A stretch of 64,000 nucleotides of DNA from Ilumatobacter sp963746265 (GTDB lineage Bacteria > Actinomycetota > Acidimicrobiia > Acidimicrobiales > Ilumatobacteraceae), in contig CAVVAM010000019.1 in the NCBI GenBank assembly GCA_963746265.1, positions 1-64,000 on the forward strand, given 5' to 3'. The notes beneath the pieces are model-generated. The model was not told the origin of the DNA and searched no databases. It was given only the letters and a program-made list of their open reading frames with translations. Every line of letters starts with the position of its first letter. Positions within the stretch are counted from its first letter, which is position 1. Shown here piece after piece: positions 25,813 to 35,011 of the stretch. Made by a program: the position numbers and the translations under genes.

Positions 25813-27125
25813 ACACCTCGCCGGTTCCCACGATGGCCAACCTGCGTTCGCGTCACGCCGGCGCCGGGGAGCCGACCCGCTCCGATCCCGACGCCGTTCC
25901 CTTCGATCAGGTGCTCCTGCCGCGGATCGAGCATCAGGAACCCCACGATCCAGCACCGGACAGGCCACGTGCCCGGATCCGCGGCCTCCACTCGAAGTCC
26001 GAGCCGCCGGCCGAACTCCCGTCGACCGACGACCCGTCGACGGTCGCCACGCTCGCGGTCGTCGGTGGCGCACTCGGGTACCGGTCCGATCCGCCGGGCT
26101 GGGCGAGGCCCACTCACCCAGAGGTCGCCGTCGACAGCGCCGTCGTCGGTCGCACGCCCGAGGGATCGGACACGATCGTGGACGAGCTCGCGGTCAGCAG
26201 CGTGAGCGTCGATGCAGCCGGCCCCGCCGAACCGGAGCCTTCGTCGCTCCTGATCGAGGGGTCGCCGGCGTACGTCGGCACCACGCGCGACACGGTGGGG
26301 ACCGTCGCCGCGCCGACCAACACCGACCCCGCCGCCGCGCCCGTGCACGGCACCGTTCCCGGCGATGCCGACGAGTCGATCACGACAGCCGACGCCACGT
26401 CGGCGCCGATGCATGCCGATTCCGCCTCTACGCCGACCGACGCCACCGTTGCGCGAGAGGCTGCGCACATCGCTTCCCAGGTCGGCGCCCCGCTCGTCGA
26501 CACGGAGGATGTCGCCGACGCCGAGGACCCCGGTGGCGAGGTGCCCGAGGGAGGCGATGTCGACATCCCGGAGACGACGGCCGCGTCGACGCTCCGAACG
26601 GCCGACACCGTGAGCGTCGCTCGACCGGGCAACGTTCCCGCCGCGACGACGCTCACCGAGGATCCCGCCGTCACGTCCGATCTGGCGGCACGGCAACGTG
26701 CGGCCGACCACGCCCAGGCGAACGAGCTCCTCGCCCGAGCCGAGCTACGGCGCGCCACCCACGGCGGCTCCCAACTGGAGCTCGAGGCCGACGGCGGAGA
26801 CCTCGGACCGATCCGCATCGAAGCCCTCGACCGTGGCGACGGCCTCCAACTCAACCTCCGTTCCGACCAGGCGGCGACCAGAGCGCTGCTCGGCCAGCAC
26901 ATCGACGAACTCCGTGACCAGCTGCGCGCAGGCGGATTCGATCTCGGCTCGGTCGATGTCGGCACCGGCCGGGGCGCCCGCGACGACACCCGACCGTCGA
27001 ACGGTCCCGCCGGTCAACTGCCGAGCGGGAACCGATCCACGAATGCCACCGACGCCCCATCGACCGACGCCACCGCAGGAATCGCCGACGTCGCCCCGGT
27101 CGACGGCATCGATCTCCGAATCTGA
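25809..27125 (+). CDS. fliK: Flagellar hook-length control protein FliK
   Basis: A 438-residue FliK starting at the GTG that overlaps the preceding stop. The N-terminal ~290 residues are disordered-looking, rich in Ala/Asp/Pro/Thr, as expected for the ruler part. The C-terminal switch domain is visible at about 305-390 (ELEADGGDLGPIRIEALDRGDGLQLNLRS and RALLGQHIDELRDQLRAGGFDLGSVDV). FliK measures hook length and switches FlhB specificity. It lies directly upstream of flgD, as in most clusters. Confidence 0.87.
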   Translation: MNTSPVPTMANLRSRHAGAGEPTRSDPDAVPFDQVLLPRIEHQEPHDPAPDRPRARIRGLHSKSEPPAELPSTDDPSTVATLAVVGGALGYRSDPPGWARPTHPEVAVDSAVVGRTPEGSDTIVDELAVSSVSVDAAGPAEPEPSSLLIEGSPAYVGTTRDTVGTVAAPTNTDPAAAPVHGTVPGDADESITTADATSAPMHADSASTPTDATVAREAAHIASQVGAPLVDTEDVADAEDPGGEVPEGGDVDIPETTAASTLRTADTVSVARPGNVPAATTLTEDPAVTSDLAARQRAADHAQANELLARAELRRATHGGSQLELEADGGDLGPIRIEALDRGDGLQLNLRSDQAATRALLGQHIDELRDQLRAGGFDLGSVDVGTGRGARDDTRPSNGPAGQLPSGNRSTNATDAPSTDATAGIADVAPVDGIDLRI

Positions 27126-27177
27126 CCAGGCTCCGTCATTCGAGCACCACCGAACCGAGAACTCCGAGAGGCCACCC

Positions 27178-27669
27178 ATGCCCGCAACACCCGTCGGCGC
27201 CGTCGGCGCACCCACCGATCTCACCACTCCGGAGCCGGGACGCCCCGTCGAGAATCCTGGAGCGATGCTGGACCGTGACGCGTTCCTCAAGCTCCTCGTG
27301 GCCCAGCTCAAGTACCAGGACCCGACGAAGCCCGCCGACGCGTCACAGATGCTCGCCCAGTCGGCGCAACTGACCATGGTCGATCGACTCAATGAGCTCA
27401 CGACCGCGTACCAGGAGAGCGCCGCCAGCCAACGTCTGTCACTCGCCGGCACCATCGTCGGCCGCGACGTCACGTTCGTCGACGGTGACGGGGCTCGCCT
27501 GACGGCCACCGTCGAGTCGGCGTCGATCGAGAACGATCAACTGACCGTCGTAGCCGGCGGGTACAGCGTTCCGTTCGGAGCGATCCTCTCCGTCCATGCT
27601 CCCACGATCCTGCCGCCGGTGTCCGCTCCGAACCCGCCCCCGTCGTCCGATCCGGCATCGACCGCGTGA
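27178..27669 (+). CDS. flgD: Flagellar hook capping protein FlgD
   Basis: A 163-residue FlgD. The N-terminal motif AMLDRDAFLKLLVAQLKYQDPTKPADASQMLAQ is diagnostic. A short C-terminal part (VGRDVTFVDGDGARLTATVESASIENDQLTVVAGGYSV) follows and then a Pro-rich tail. It is shorter than the enterobacterial form and lacks the full Ig-like domain, as in many Gram-positive bacteria. It forms the temporary scaffold for hook assembly. Confidence 0.92.
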   Translation: MPATPVGAVGAPTDLTTPEPGRPVENPGAMLDRDAFLKLLVAQLKYQDPTKPADASQMLAQSAQLTMVDRLNELTTAYQESAASQRLSLAGTIVGRDVTFVDGDGARLTATVESASIENDQLTVVAGGYSVPFGAILSVHAPTILPPVSAPNPPPSSDPASTA

Positions 27670-27808
27670 TGCGGTCGACACCTCACGGCGCAATCGCACT
27701 CGCGCCGGACCATTCCTCATCAATCACGTTCGGACGGATCCGAGCGGTCGCAACCCAGCGACGACGGCACGGATGCCGGTGCAACCCAACCACAGGAGGC
27801 AACCAGCC

Positions 27809-29050
27809 GTGATCCGTTCCATGTCCAGCGCCCTGTCCGGGCTCCGTAACCACCAGGTCATGCTCGACGTCGTCGGCAACGACATCGCCAACGTGTCGAC
27901 CGTCGGATTCAAGAGCTCATCGACCGTGTTCTCCGACGTCCTGACGCAGACGCTGAGCGGCGCCTCCGCCCCCGGTGCCGAGACCGGTGGGTCCAACCCC
28001 GCCCAGATCGGCCTCGGCTCACGCCTCGCGGCCACGGTGCAGTCCTTCTCACAGGGGGCGCTCCAGCGCACCGGTCGCACCACCGACCTCGCCATCCAGG
28101 GCGACGGCTTCTTCGTCGTCAGGGACGCCAACGGAACCTCCTACACCCGCGCCGGCAGCTTCGCCCTCGACGCGAGCGGCAGTCTGACGACTCCGGAAGG
28201 TCAACTCGTGCAGGGCTGGCAGGCCGACGCAGTCGGCGTCATCGACACCAACGGCGCCATCGGCCCCGTGTCGATCCGCGTCGGCGACCTCATTCCGCCG
28301 ACCCAGACGACCGACGTCGTGATCGGCGGCAACCTGTCCGCCGACGCCCCGATCGGCACCGTCGGCGTGCTCGCTGCGACCACCTATGACGACCAAGGCA
28401 CCGGCGTCTCGCTCGACCTCACCTTCACCAAGACCGCGGTCAACCAGTGGACGGTCAGTGCAACCGCGGGCGATCCACCGGTCGCCGTCGCGATCACCGA
28501 CAACGTGTTGACCTTCAACGGTACGGGCGAGATGACCGGCCCGGCCGACTTCACCATGGACATCGCCGGGGGCACCATCGCCGGCATGCCCGCCGCCATG
28601 ACGATCTCACTCGGCGGCCCCGGCGCACCCCACCGGCTCACACAGTACGCGGGCGCCGCGAGCGCGGCGATCACCGAACAGAACGGCAGCAGTGCCGGAT
28701 CGTTGCAGTCGTTCAACATCGCCCAGGACGGCACGATCGTCGGCAGCTACACCAACGGGCGCACGCGTCAGATCGGTCAGGTGGCCATGGCCGTGTTCAC
28801 CAATCCCGGCGGCCTCGAGCGCGTGGCCGGCATGTGGCGTGACACACCCAACTCGGGTCTCGCCCAGATCGGCACGGCGGGCGGCGGCGGACGCGGACTC
28901 ATCTCGGCGGGCACCCTCGAGATGTCGAACGTCGACCTCGCCGAGGAGTTCACCCGCCTGATCGTGGCGCAGCGCGGTTTCCAGGGCAACGCTCGAGTGA
29001 TCACCACCTCGGACGAACTCCTCCAAGAGGTCGTCAACCTCCGCCGCTGA
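27809..29050 (+). CDS. flgE: Flagellar hook protein FlgE
   Basis: A 413-residue hook protein with the rod/hook N-terminus (IRSMSSALSGLRNHQVMLDVVGNDIANVSTVGFKSSSTVFSDVL), the GDGFFVVRD block and the C-terminus EMSNVDLAEEFTRLIVAQRGFQGNARVITTSDELLQEVVNLRR. The start is a GTG at 27809 after AGGAGG. A 139-base gap separates it from flgD. It is the only hook-type axial protein here; no flgF or flgG is visible in the window. Confidence 0.96.
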   Translation: MIRSMSSALSGLRNHQVMLDVVGNDIANVSTVGFKSSSTVFSDVLTQTLSGASAPGAETGGSNPAQIGLGSRLAATVQSFSQGALQRTGRTTDLAIQGDGFFVVRDANGTSYTRAGSFALDASGSLTTPEGQLVQGWQADAVGVIDTNGAIGPVSIRVGDLIPPTQTTDVVIGGNLSADAPIGTVGVLAATTYDDQGTGVSLDLTFTKTAVNQWTVSATAGDPPVAVAITDNVLTFNGTGEMTGPADFTMDIAGGTIAGMPAAMTISLGGPGAPHRLTQYAGAASAAITEQNGSSAGSLQSFNIAQDGTIVGSYTNGRTRQIGQVAMAVFTNPGGLERVAGMWRDTPNSGLAQIGTAGGGGRGLISAGTLEMSNVDLAEEFTRLIVAQRGFQGNARVITTSDELLQEVVNLRR

Positions 29051-29074
29051 GCGACCTGAGTCGACTGCATCATC

Positions 29075-30043
29075 GTGACCACCGCACCAACACAACGCCG
29101 TCCCCGCCAACGCGGCGAGCCGAGACCGTTCGACTTCTGCCGGCCCTCGACCCTCTCGCGCGAGCACGTGCGGACGCTGCAGATCGTGCAGGAGACGCTG
29201 GCCCACGGATTCACCACCACGCTCGCCTCGACACTTCGCGCCGTCACACAGGTGACGATCCGCGACATCGAACCCCAGCCGTACGACGAGTACATCCGCG
29301 AGATCCCCAACCCGACCGCGCTCACCATGCTGTCACTGCGACCGCTCGCGGGCGCGGCGATCCTGCACGTCCCCCTCCCGATCGGCTTCGTGGCCACCGA
29401 ACTGATGCTGGGTGGCGTGGGCGGCGCCGAGCAGCCCACACGTTCGATGACCGATCTCGAGCTCGCGCTGCTCAGGAACATCGTCGAGCTGACGCTGCCC
29501 GATCTCCGCTATGCGTTCGAGCCGGTCGTGGCCATCCAACCGTCGGTCATCGGCCAAGAGTCGAATCCGCAGTTCGCCCAACTGGCGGCGCCGACCGACA
29601 TGATGATCGTGATCTCGTTCGACGTCCGCATCGAGCAGACCACCGAGGTCATGACGCTGTGCGTTCCGTTCACCAGCCTCCAGCCACACCTGGAAGCCAT
29701 CGCCGCGTCGGCGAGCGGCAGCGGGCTGAGCGAGGAGAAGATCGCGGCCGCTCAGGCTCGCCTGCGCGAGCACCTCTCGACGGCCGGGGTGCAGGCGCGG
29801 GCGACGTTCCGGACAGCCACTGCGACCTCGAGCCAGATCGTCGAGCTGGCGGTCGGCGATCTGCTCCTGCTGAACCATCCCGTCGGAATGCCGCTGACGT
29901 TGTTCGCCGGGGACGTGCCACTCCACGACGTGACGATCGGTCGGGTGAACCGGCATCTCGGGCTGCAGATCGTGGGTGCCGTGCCACCCGACCGGTACCG
30001 GACCGCCAGCCGCGCCCAGGTCGTTCCCGGCGATTCCGCCTGA
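29075..30043 (+). CDS. fliM: Flagellar motor switch protein FliM
   Basis: A 322-residue FliM starting at GTG. The middle CheC-like domain begins almost at once (PFDFCRPSTLSREHVRTLQIVQETLAHGF) and runs through PNPTALTMLSLRPLAGAAILHVPLPIGF and MTDLELALLRNIVEL. The C-terminal SpoA domain follows (VELAVGDLLLLNHPVGMPLTLFAGDVPLHDVTIGRVNRHLGLQIV). The usual N-terminal CheY-binding peptide (LSQ.EIDALL type) is absent: only about 17 basic residues precede the core. Switching by phospho-CheY would need another contact. Confidence 0.94.
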   Translation: MTTAPTQRRPRQRGEPRPFDFCRPSTLSREHVRTLQIVQETLAHGFTTTLASTLRAVTQVTIRDIEPQPYDEYIREIPNPTALTMLSLRPLAGAAILHVPLPIGFVATELMLGGVGGAEQPTRSMTDLELALLRNIVELTLPDLRYAFEPVVAIQPSVIGQESNPQFAQLAAPTDMMIVISFDVRIEQTTEVMTLCVPFTSLQPHLEAIAASASGSGLSEEKIAAAQARLREHLSTAGVQARATFRTATATSSQIVELAVGDLLLLNHPVGMPLTLFAGDVPLHDVTIGRVNRHLGLQIVGAVPPDRYRTASRAQVVPGDSA

Positions 30044-30162
30044 CCTCTACCGCCGCACGACGGCCGAGGACCACGGTCTCCCAACCCCTCGGTCCGGGCC
30101 CGTCGCGCCGTCGGCGTGGCCTCGTCGCGTCCGCCCTGGGAGCGGTGTCCACGCTGCAACGA

Positions 30163-30196
30163 CCTACCTGACAGATCGTGGATGGGCAGCACAGTC
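30163..30196 (+). promoter_or_regulatory. Flagellar promoter motif upstream of fliN
   Basis: CCTACCTG, 17 bases, AGCACAGTC, in the 239-base gap between fliM and fliN. Both halves differ slightly from the other sites, but the spacing is exact. It could give an internal promoter for the C-ring and export-gate genes. Confidence 0.4.
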
Positions 30197-30282
30197 GTCA
30201 GCGAGCAGGCGCCCGTGCCCGCACGACACCGCCGCCGGATCGACACGAACGAGCCCGGCGACACGACCATCAGGAGCATCTC

Positions 30283-31032
30283 GTGACTGCAGACCAGACG
30301 ACGAGCACCGACGCAACGAGCATCCCACTCGCCGCCGTCGTCGCCGCCGCCGACGCGCTCGCCGTGGCGGTGGAGATCGGCCGCGCGGGCGGATCGACCG
30401 AGCACTGGCCGTCGGGCCCCGACATCACGGTGCTGGTCGCAGGCGTGCACGGCGCCCGCGTCGACGGTGGACTCCTGCTCGCGGTCGACGCGGAGACCGC
30501 GGGGCGCGTCGCCTCGGATCCCGACCGATTGGCTGACGCGTTCCGTCGCTCGCTCGACGAGCTGGTGGCCGCAACGGGGCTCGCCCTCGAGCTGGGTGAG
30601 CTCGGTACGACCGACGCCACCCCCTCGTCGATCGTCGAGCTGCGCGACGACGACGGCATCGTCGCCCACTTCGCCGTCGAACTCGAGGCGAGCGCTGCGG
30701 CCCCGGAGTCGCCCGGTGCCCCCGTCGCCGCGGATTTCGAACCGGCGCCCCTCGCCGCGAACGGCACGGTGGCGACGCCGTCCACGAGCCCGCTCACGCT
30801 CCTCCACGACGTCGAGATGAACGTGACGGTCGAGTTGGGCCGCACCACGATGCCCATCCGGGACCTGCTCGCGCTCCAGCCGGGGATGGTGGTCGAGATC
30901 GACCGTGCGGCCGGCGCGCCGATCGACGTGCTCGTCAACGGGCGACTGATCGCGTGCGGCGAGGTCGTCGTGATCGACGAGGAGTTCGGGATCCGGATCA
31001 CGGAGATCGTCGCCACCGGGGCGGCGATGTGA
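30283..31032 (+). CDS. fliN: Flagellar motor switch protein FliN with N-terminal extension
   Basis: A 249-residue protein starting at GTG after AGGAG. The last ~70 residues are a SpoA/FliN domain (LLHDVEMNVTVELGRTTMPIRDLLALQPGMVVEIDRAAGAPIDVLVNGRLIACGEVVVIDEEFGIRI). The N-terminal ~155 residues form an Ala/Asp-rich alpha/beta domain of a kind seen in other actinobacterial FliN proteins, unlike the CheC domains of FliY. No CheY-binding peptide is visible. It overlaps fliO by 4 bases (GTGA). Confidence 0.92.
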   Translation: MTADQTTSTDATSIPLAAVVAAADALAVAVEIGRAGGSTEHWPSGPDITVLVAGVHGARVDGGLLLAVDAETAGRVASDPDRLADAFRRSLDELVAATGLALELGELGTTDATPSSIVELRDDDGIVAHFAVELEASAAAPESPGAPVAADFEPAPLAANGTVATPSTSPLTLLHDVEMNVTVELGRTTMPIRDLLALQPGMVVEIDRAAGAPIDVLVNGRLIACGEVVVIDEEFGIRITEIVATGAAM

Positions 31033-31478
31033 TCGCTACCACGAGCATCGGAGCGCTGCTCGTTCGGACCATGTTCTCGCTCGTCATCGTGCTGGGCATC
31101 GTCGCCGTGGCGTACGTGATCGCCCGTCGTCGCTCGGGCGGCATGGCTCCGGTCGCCTCCGACAACGCCACCCGGTCCCGCTTCGGTCGCCGCCCGAGCG
31201 CCCCGGCCGCGATCGAGGTCGTCGGGCGGGTCGGCCTGACCCGCGGCACCGCTGCCGTCGCCGTTCGCTTCGGGGATCGCGTCGTGCTCGTCGCGGCCGC
31301 CGAGCAGGGCCCCTCGACCGTGATCACCGAGATGCCGGCCGCCGAGTGGGACGAGTGCCGGACCGTTCGCGAACCGATCGATCCCACCCCCGTCCGACCG
31401 GAACTCGGGACCGGCGCGATCGCACCACGACCGAACCTCGTCGAGGCGCTGCGCCAGGCGACCGCCCGCCATGCCTGA
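31029..31478 (+). CDS. fliO: Flagellar biosynthetic protein FliO
   Basis: A 149-residue protein with one N-terminal membrane segment (LLVRTMFSLVIVLGIVAVAYVIARRR) and a small soluble domain (AIEVVGRVGLTRGTAAVAVRFGDRVVLVAAAEQG) typical of FliO/FliZ. FliO assists FliP assembly into the export gate. It is coupled to fliN (GTGA) and overlaps fliP by 8 bases. Confidence 0.9.
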   Translation: MIATTSIGALLVRTMFSLVIVLGIVAVAYVIARRRSGGMAPVASDNATRSRFGRRPSAPAAIEVVGRVGLTRGTAAVAVRFGDRVVLVAAAEQGPSTVITEMPAAEWDECRTVREPIDPTPVRPELGTGAIAPRPNLVEALRQATARHA

Positions 31479-32439
31479 TCGACGACGTCGCCGCGCCTTC
31501 GCCGGCGCGACCGGTCACGCTCGTGCCATTCGGTTGCTCCTCGTCGGGTTCGTGTCCGTGCTGATCCTGGCCGCTCCCGCAGCCGCGAGTGCGGCCCCCG
31601 ACTTCGAGCCGGTTCCGCCGCCACCGACGGTTCCGGAATCACCCGACATCCCGCAGCCCCCTCGGATCCCCGACGTTCCGACACTTCCCGTCCCGGACGC
31701 GAATGGGGCGCCGACGTCGCCCGGCTTCGTGAGCCAGGCTGACCCCGACGACCCCGACGACCCCGGCGACCGGACGGCGACGATCGGCCTCGACGTACCC
31801 GACGTGGGCGGCGACTCGTCCAACGTGGTCGTGGTGATCCTGCTGCTCTCGGTTCTGTCGATCGCACCGAGCCTGCTGATCCTCACGACGTCGTTCACGC
31901 GCATCGTCATCGTGATGTCGCTCACCCGCAACGCGCTCGGCATTCCACAGCTCCCTCCCCAGCAGGTGATCGTCGGCCTCAGCCTGTTCCTCACGCTGTT
32001 CGTGATGGGACCCACGCTCCAGGAGATGAACGACGTCGGCCTGCAACCGCTCATGGAGGACGAGATCTCGTTCACGGAAGCCGCCGACGCCGCCTCGGTA
32101 CCACTGCGCGGCTTCATGCTCGAGTACACGCGCGAACCCGAGCTCGAGATGTTCCTGGACGCATCCGACACCGACCAGCCGGTCGCACGCGACGAGGTGC
32201 CGTTGACGGCGCTGGTCCCTGCGTTCGTGCTGTCCGAGCTCAAGTCCGCGTTCATCCTCGGCTTCATCATCTTCGTTCCGTTCATGGTCCTCGACATCGT
32301 CGTCTCGGCCGTGCTCACGTCGCTCGGGATGATGATGCTGCCGCCAACGTTCGTCTCGCTCCCCCTCAAGCTGCTGCTGTTCATCCTGCTCGATGGCTGG
32401 ACGATCATCATCGGCACCCTGCTCACCTCGTACGGCTAG
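31471..32439 (+). CDS. fliP: Flagellar export gate protein FliP
   Basis: A 322-residue FliP. It has a signal peptide (about 20-42), a Pro-rich periplasmic linker (about 45-110), and then the FliP core: SLLILTTSFTRIVIVMSLTRNALGIPQLPPQQVIVGLSLFLTLFVMGP, FVLSELKSAFILGFIIFVPFMVLDIVVS and MMMLPPTFVSLPLKLLLFILLDGW. With FliQ and FliR it makes the export channel. The Pro-rich linker is longer than in most FliP proteins. Confidence 0.96.
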   Translation: MPDRRRRRAFAGATGHARAIRLLLVGFVSVLILAAPAAASAAPDFEPVPPPPTVPESPDIPQPPRIPDVPTLPVPDANGAPTSPGFVSQADPDDPDDPGDRTATIGLDVPDVGGDSSNVVVVILLLSVLSIAPSLLILTTSFTRIVIVMSLTRNALGIPQLPPQQVIVGLSLFLTLFVMGPTLQEMNDVGLQPLMEDEISFTEAADAASVPLRGFMLEYTREPELEMFLDASDTDQPVARDEVPLTALVPAFVLSELKSAFILGFIIFVPFMVLDIVVSAVLTSLGMMMLPPTFVSLPLKLLLFILLDGWTIIIGTLLTSYG

Positions 32440-32495
32440 CGCCGCATCGCCACAGCCCCCACCCCGACGCCCGACCCCGAACGAAAAGAACCGAC

Positions 32496-32768
32496 ATGAC
32501 ATCACAAGACGCCGTCGACATCGGCACCGACGCTCTCGTCCTGGCCGCCAAGGTCGCCGGACCCTTCCTGGTCGTCGTCCTCGCGATCGGTCTGATCGTC
32601 GGGTTGATCCAGTCGGTCACCCAACTGCAGGAGCAGACGCTCTCGTTCGTTCCCAAGCTGATCGGTGCCGCCGTCGTGATGGCGGTGTCGGGATCGTGGA
32701 TGCTCGACCAGATGGTCGCCTTCGGCCGCGAGCTCCTGATGCGTGCGCCACAGCTGATGAACGGCTGA
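32496..32768 (+). CDS. fliQ: Flagellar export gate protein FliQ
   Basis: A 90-residue FliQ with two membrane helices (about 15-37 and 50-75). It has the conserved LIVGLIQSVTQLQEQTLSFVPKLIG region. It wraps around the FliP-FliR channel. It is located between fliP and fliR in the standard order. Confidence 0.95.
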   Translation: MTSQDAVDIGTDALVLAAKVAGPFLVVVLAIGLIVGLIQSVTQLQEQTLSFVPKLIGAAVVMAVSGSWMLDQMVAFGRELLMRAPQLMNG

Positions 32769-32786
32769 CCTCCGATCGGCTCCGCC

Positions 32787-33548
32787 ATGCAACTCGATCT
32801 CCCCGTCGCAACACTGACCGGCTTCTCGCTCGCGCTCGTCCGGTCGACGGCCTGGATCATGTTCTGCCCACCGTTCAACTCACCGTCGATCCCACGGCGC
32901 ATCCGCGTCGCGCTGGCCACGGCGATCGCGTTCGTGGTCGCGCCACACGTCGGCAGCACGGTGTCGTCGATGGCGCTCGGACCCTTCGTCATCGCGCTGC
33001 TCACCCAAGCCTTGGCGGGCTTCGCGCTCGGATTCGCGGTCTACGTCCTCTTCTCGACGATCCAATCGGCGGGCGAACTGATCGATCTCCAGATCGGTTT
33101 CTCGCTCGGCCAGGTCCTCGATCCGCTGTCCGGAACGTCGGCGGCACCGATCGGTCGATTCCACCAGCTCCTCGCACTCGCGATCGTCTTCGCCATCAAC
33201 GGTCACGTCCTCGTCGTTCGGGGCTACCTGCGTTCGGTCGAGGCCGTCCCGTCGGGCCGGGTCGATCTCGCAGTGCTCGCCGAACAGTTCAGCGACCTGC
33301 TGTCGATGTTCCTCGTCGCGACCCTCGAGATCGGCCTGCCGGTGCTCGCGGCACTCTTCTGCACCGAGGTCGCGCTCGGTCTGCTCGGCAAGGTGGCCCC
33401 GCAACTCAACATCCTCGTCGTCGGGTTCGCCGCCAAGACGTTCGTCGCACTGATGTTGCTCGGGTTGACACTCGCACTCCTGCCCGAGACGACCGAGTCG
33501 CTCCTCGGCCGGGCGGTGCGCATGGCCGGGCGGGCCTACGGGGGGTGA
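32787..33548 (+). CDS. fliR: Flagellar export gate protein FliR
   Basis: A 253-residue FliR with about six membrane helices. It has the conserved FCPPFNSPSIPRRIRVALA, AGELIDLQIGFSLGQVLDP and ALLGLLGKVAPQLNILVVGFAAKTF-type blocks (here ALGLLGKVAPQLNILVVGF). It joins FliP and FliQ in the export gate. One base separates its stop codon from the flhB GTG. Confidence 0.96.
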   Translation: MQLDLPVATLTGFSLALVRSTAWIMFCPPFNSPSIPRRIRVALATAIAFVVAPHVGSTVSSMALGPFVIALLTQALAGFALGFAVYVLFSTIQSAGELIDLQIGFSLGQVLDPLSGTSAAPIGRFHQLLALAIVFAINGHVLVVRGYLRSVEAVPSGRVDLAVLAEQFSDLLSMFLVATLEIGLPVLAALFCTEVALGLLGKVAPQLNILVVGFAAKTFVALMLLGLTLALLPETTESLLGRAVRMAGRAYGG

Positions 33549-33549
33549 C

Positions 33550-34683
33550 GTGAGCAAGAGCGACAAGACCGAACAGCCGACCGCGAAGAAGCGACGTGAT
33601 GCCCGCCGAAAGGGTCAGGTCGCCAAGTCGCAGGATCTGACGAGCTGGGCCGGGCTCCTGATCGGGCTGTACCTGTTGCCGTTGACGGTGGGACGGCTCG
33701 CCGAGGCGGCCGGTGGCAGCCTGGTCGGCTTGCGCGAGACCGCGGCCGACCCACAACCCGAGATGGCCGTCGAGGTGCTCGGTCGATCGCTGCTCGACGG
33801 GTTCATCGCCATCGCCCCGCTCCTTGCGGCGGTGGCGCTGACGGCGACCGCCGTCACGCTCGCTCAGACGGGGCTGGTCCTCAGCTGGAAGGCTGTCGTG
33901 CCCGATCCGAAACGAATCAGCCCGAAGCAGGGCGTGCAGCGACTGTTCTCGGTGAGATCGATCTGGGAAACCGCCAAACAGGTGATCAAGATCACGATCG
34001 TCGTCATGATCGCGTGGCCGCGTGTGATGGGACTCGTGGAGGAGCTGGCCGGCCACGGCCGGCTGGCCTTGGGTGTCGCGCTGCCGATCGCCGGTGCCGG
34101 CATCCTCGAGCTCGCGCGGACGATCACCTGGACGGTGCTGATCCTGTCGCTCGCCGACTACGGGTACCAGCGGTACCAACACCAGCGCGACCTCCGCATG
34201 ACGAAGCAGGAAGTCAGGGACGAGCACAAGAACACCGAGGGCGACGGCATGGTCAAGGGACGGATCCGCTCGATGCAGCGGGCACTCGCCCGGAACCGGA
34301 TGCTCGCCGGCATCGCCGACGCCGACGTCATCATCACCAACCCGACCCACGTCGCCGTGGCCCTGAAGTACGAGGCCGGTGGACGAGCACCGATCGTGCT
34401 CGCGACCGGCGCGAACGACATGGCGGCCCGTATCCGAGAACGCGCCCGGACGGCAGCCGTGCCGGTCGTGGAGGCCAAGCCGCTGGCCCGTGCGCTGTGG
34501 CGAGCCTGCGACGCCGGCGACGAGATTCCCGTTGTGCTCTACGAAGCCGTGGCCCAGGTGCTGGCCTTCGTGCGACGCCTCGACCGCCGCCTCGCCTCGA
34601 CCACCATGCTCGAGTTGCCCGCACACATCAAGTTGCCGGGCGAAGAGCTCGACGCCGTCCCCCGCAAGCGCCGCCGCCGATGA
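33550..34683 (+). CDS. flhB: Flagellar export switch protein FlhB
   Basis: A 377-residue FlhB with four membrane helices (between about 30 and 205) and a cytosolic domain carrying the autocleavage site NPTH (264-267). FlhB closes around the gate and, after self-cleavage, lets the apparatus change from rod/hook to filament substrates together with FliK. The N-terminal KTEQPTAKKRRDARRKGQVAKS is typical. It is last in the export-gate run and convergent with csrA. Confidence 0.97.
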   Translation: MSKSDKTEQPTAKKRRDARRKGQVAKSQDLTSWAGLLIGLYLLPLTVGRLAEAAGGSLVGLRETAADPQPEMAVEVLGRSLLDGFIAIAPLLAAVALTATAVTLAQTGLVLSWKAVVPDPKRISPKQGVQRLFSVRSIWETAKQVIKITIVVMIAWPRVMGLVEELAGHGRLALGVALPIAGAGILELARTITWTVLILSLADYGYQRYQHQRDLRMTKQEVRDEHKNTEGDGMVKGRIRSMQRALARNRMLAGIADADVIITNPTHVAVALKYEAGGRAPIVLATGANDMAARIRERARTAAVPVVEAKPLARALWRACDAGDEIPVVLYEAVAQVLAFVRRLDRRLASTTMLELPAHIKLPGEELDAVPRKRRRR

Positions 34684-34756
34684 CGAACGCTCGGATGACC
34701 CGCTCCATCCCCCGACCCGGGCAACCGATGGTGACCGGTGACGTCACGAACCGCTG

Positions 34757-35011
34757 CTACGGGCGCTGACGCCGAGGAATCATGGTCGGCGCGACCGGTG
34801 CGCCGACATCGATGCGGTCCGGCTGCGCTCCCGAACGCGCGGCCTCGTTCTCCTGCGAGATCGCGACGTAGACCTCCTGGCGGTGCACCGCCACGCTTCG
34901 CGGCGCCTCGATTCCGATGCGGACGTGATCACGACCGGCCTCGACGATCGTGACGACGATGTCGTCACCGATCACGATGCTCTCGCCGGCGCGGCGGGTG
35001 AGGATCAACAT
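34757..35011 (-). CDS. csrA: Translational regulator CsrA
   Basis: An 84-residue CsrA: MLILTRRAGESIVIGDDIVVTIVE, then HVRIGIEAPRSVAVHRQEVY. It keeps the RNA-binding residues of strand 1 (LILTRR) and the VHR of the C-terminal strand. The last ~25 residues are an extra Pro/Arg-rich tail. CsrA binds GGA in hairpin loops to block translation. The start ATG shares a base with the fliW stop (TGATG), so the pair is coupled. The likely target is the fliC leader at 12995-13040. Confidence 0.95.
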   Translation of the reverse strand: MLILTRRAGESIVIGDDIVVTIVEAGRDHVRIGIEAPRSVAVHRQEVYVAISQENEAARSGAQPDRIDVGAPVAPTMIPRRQRP

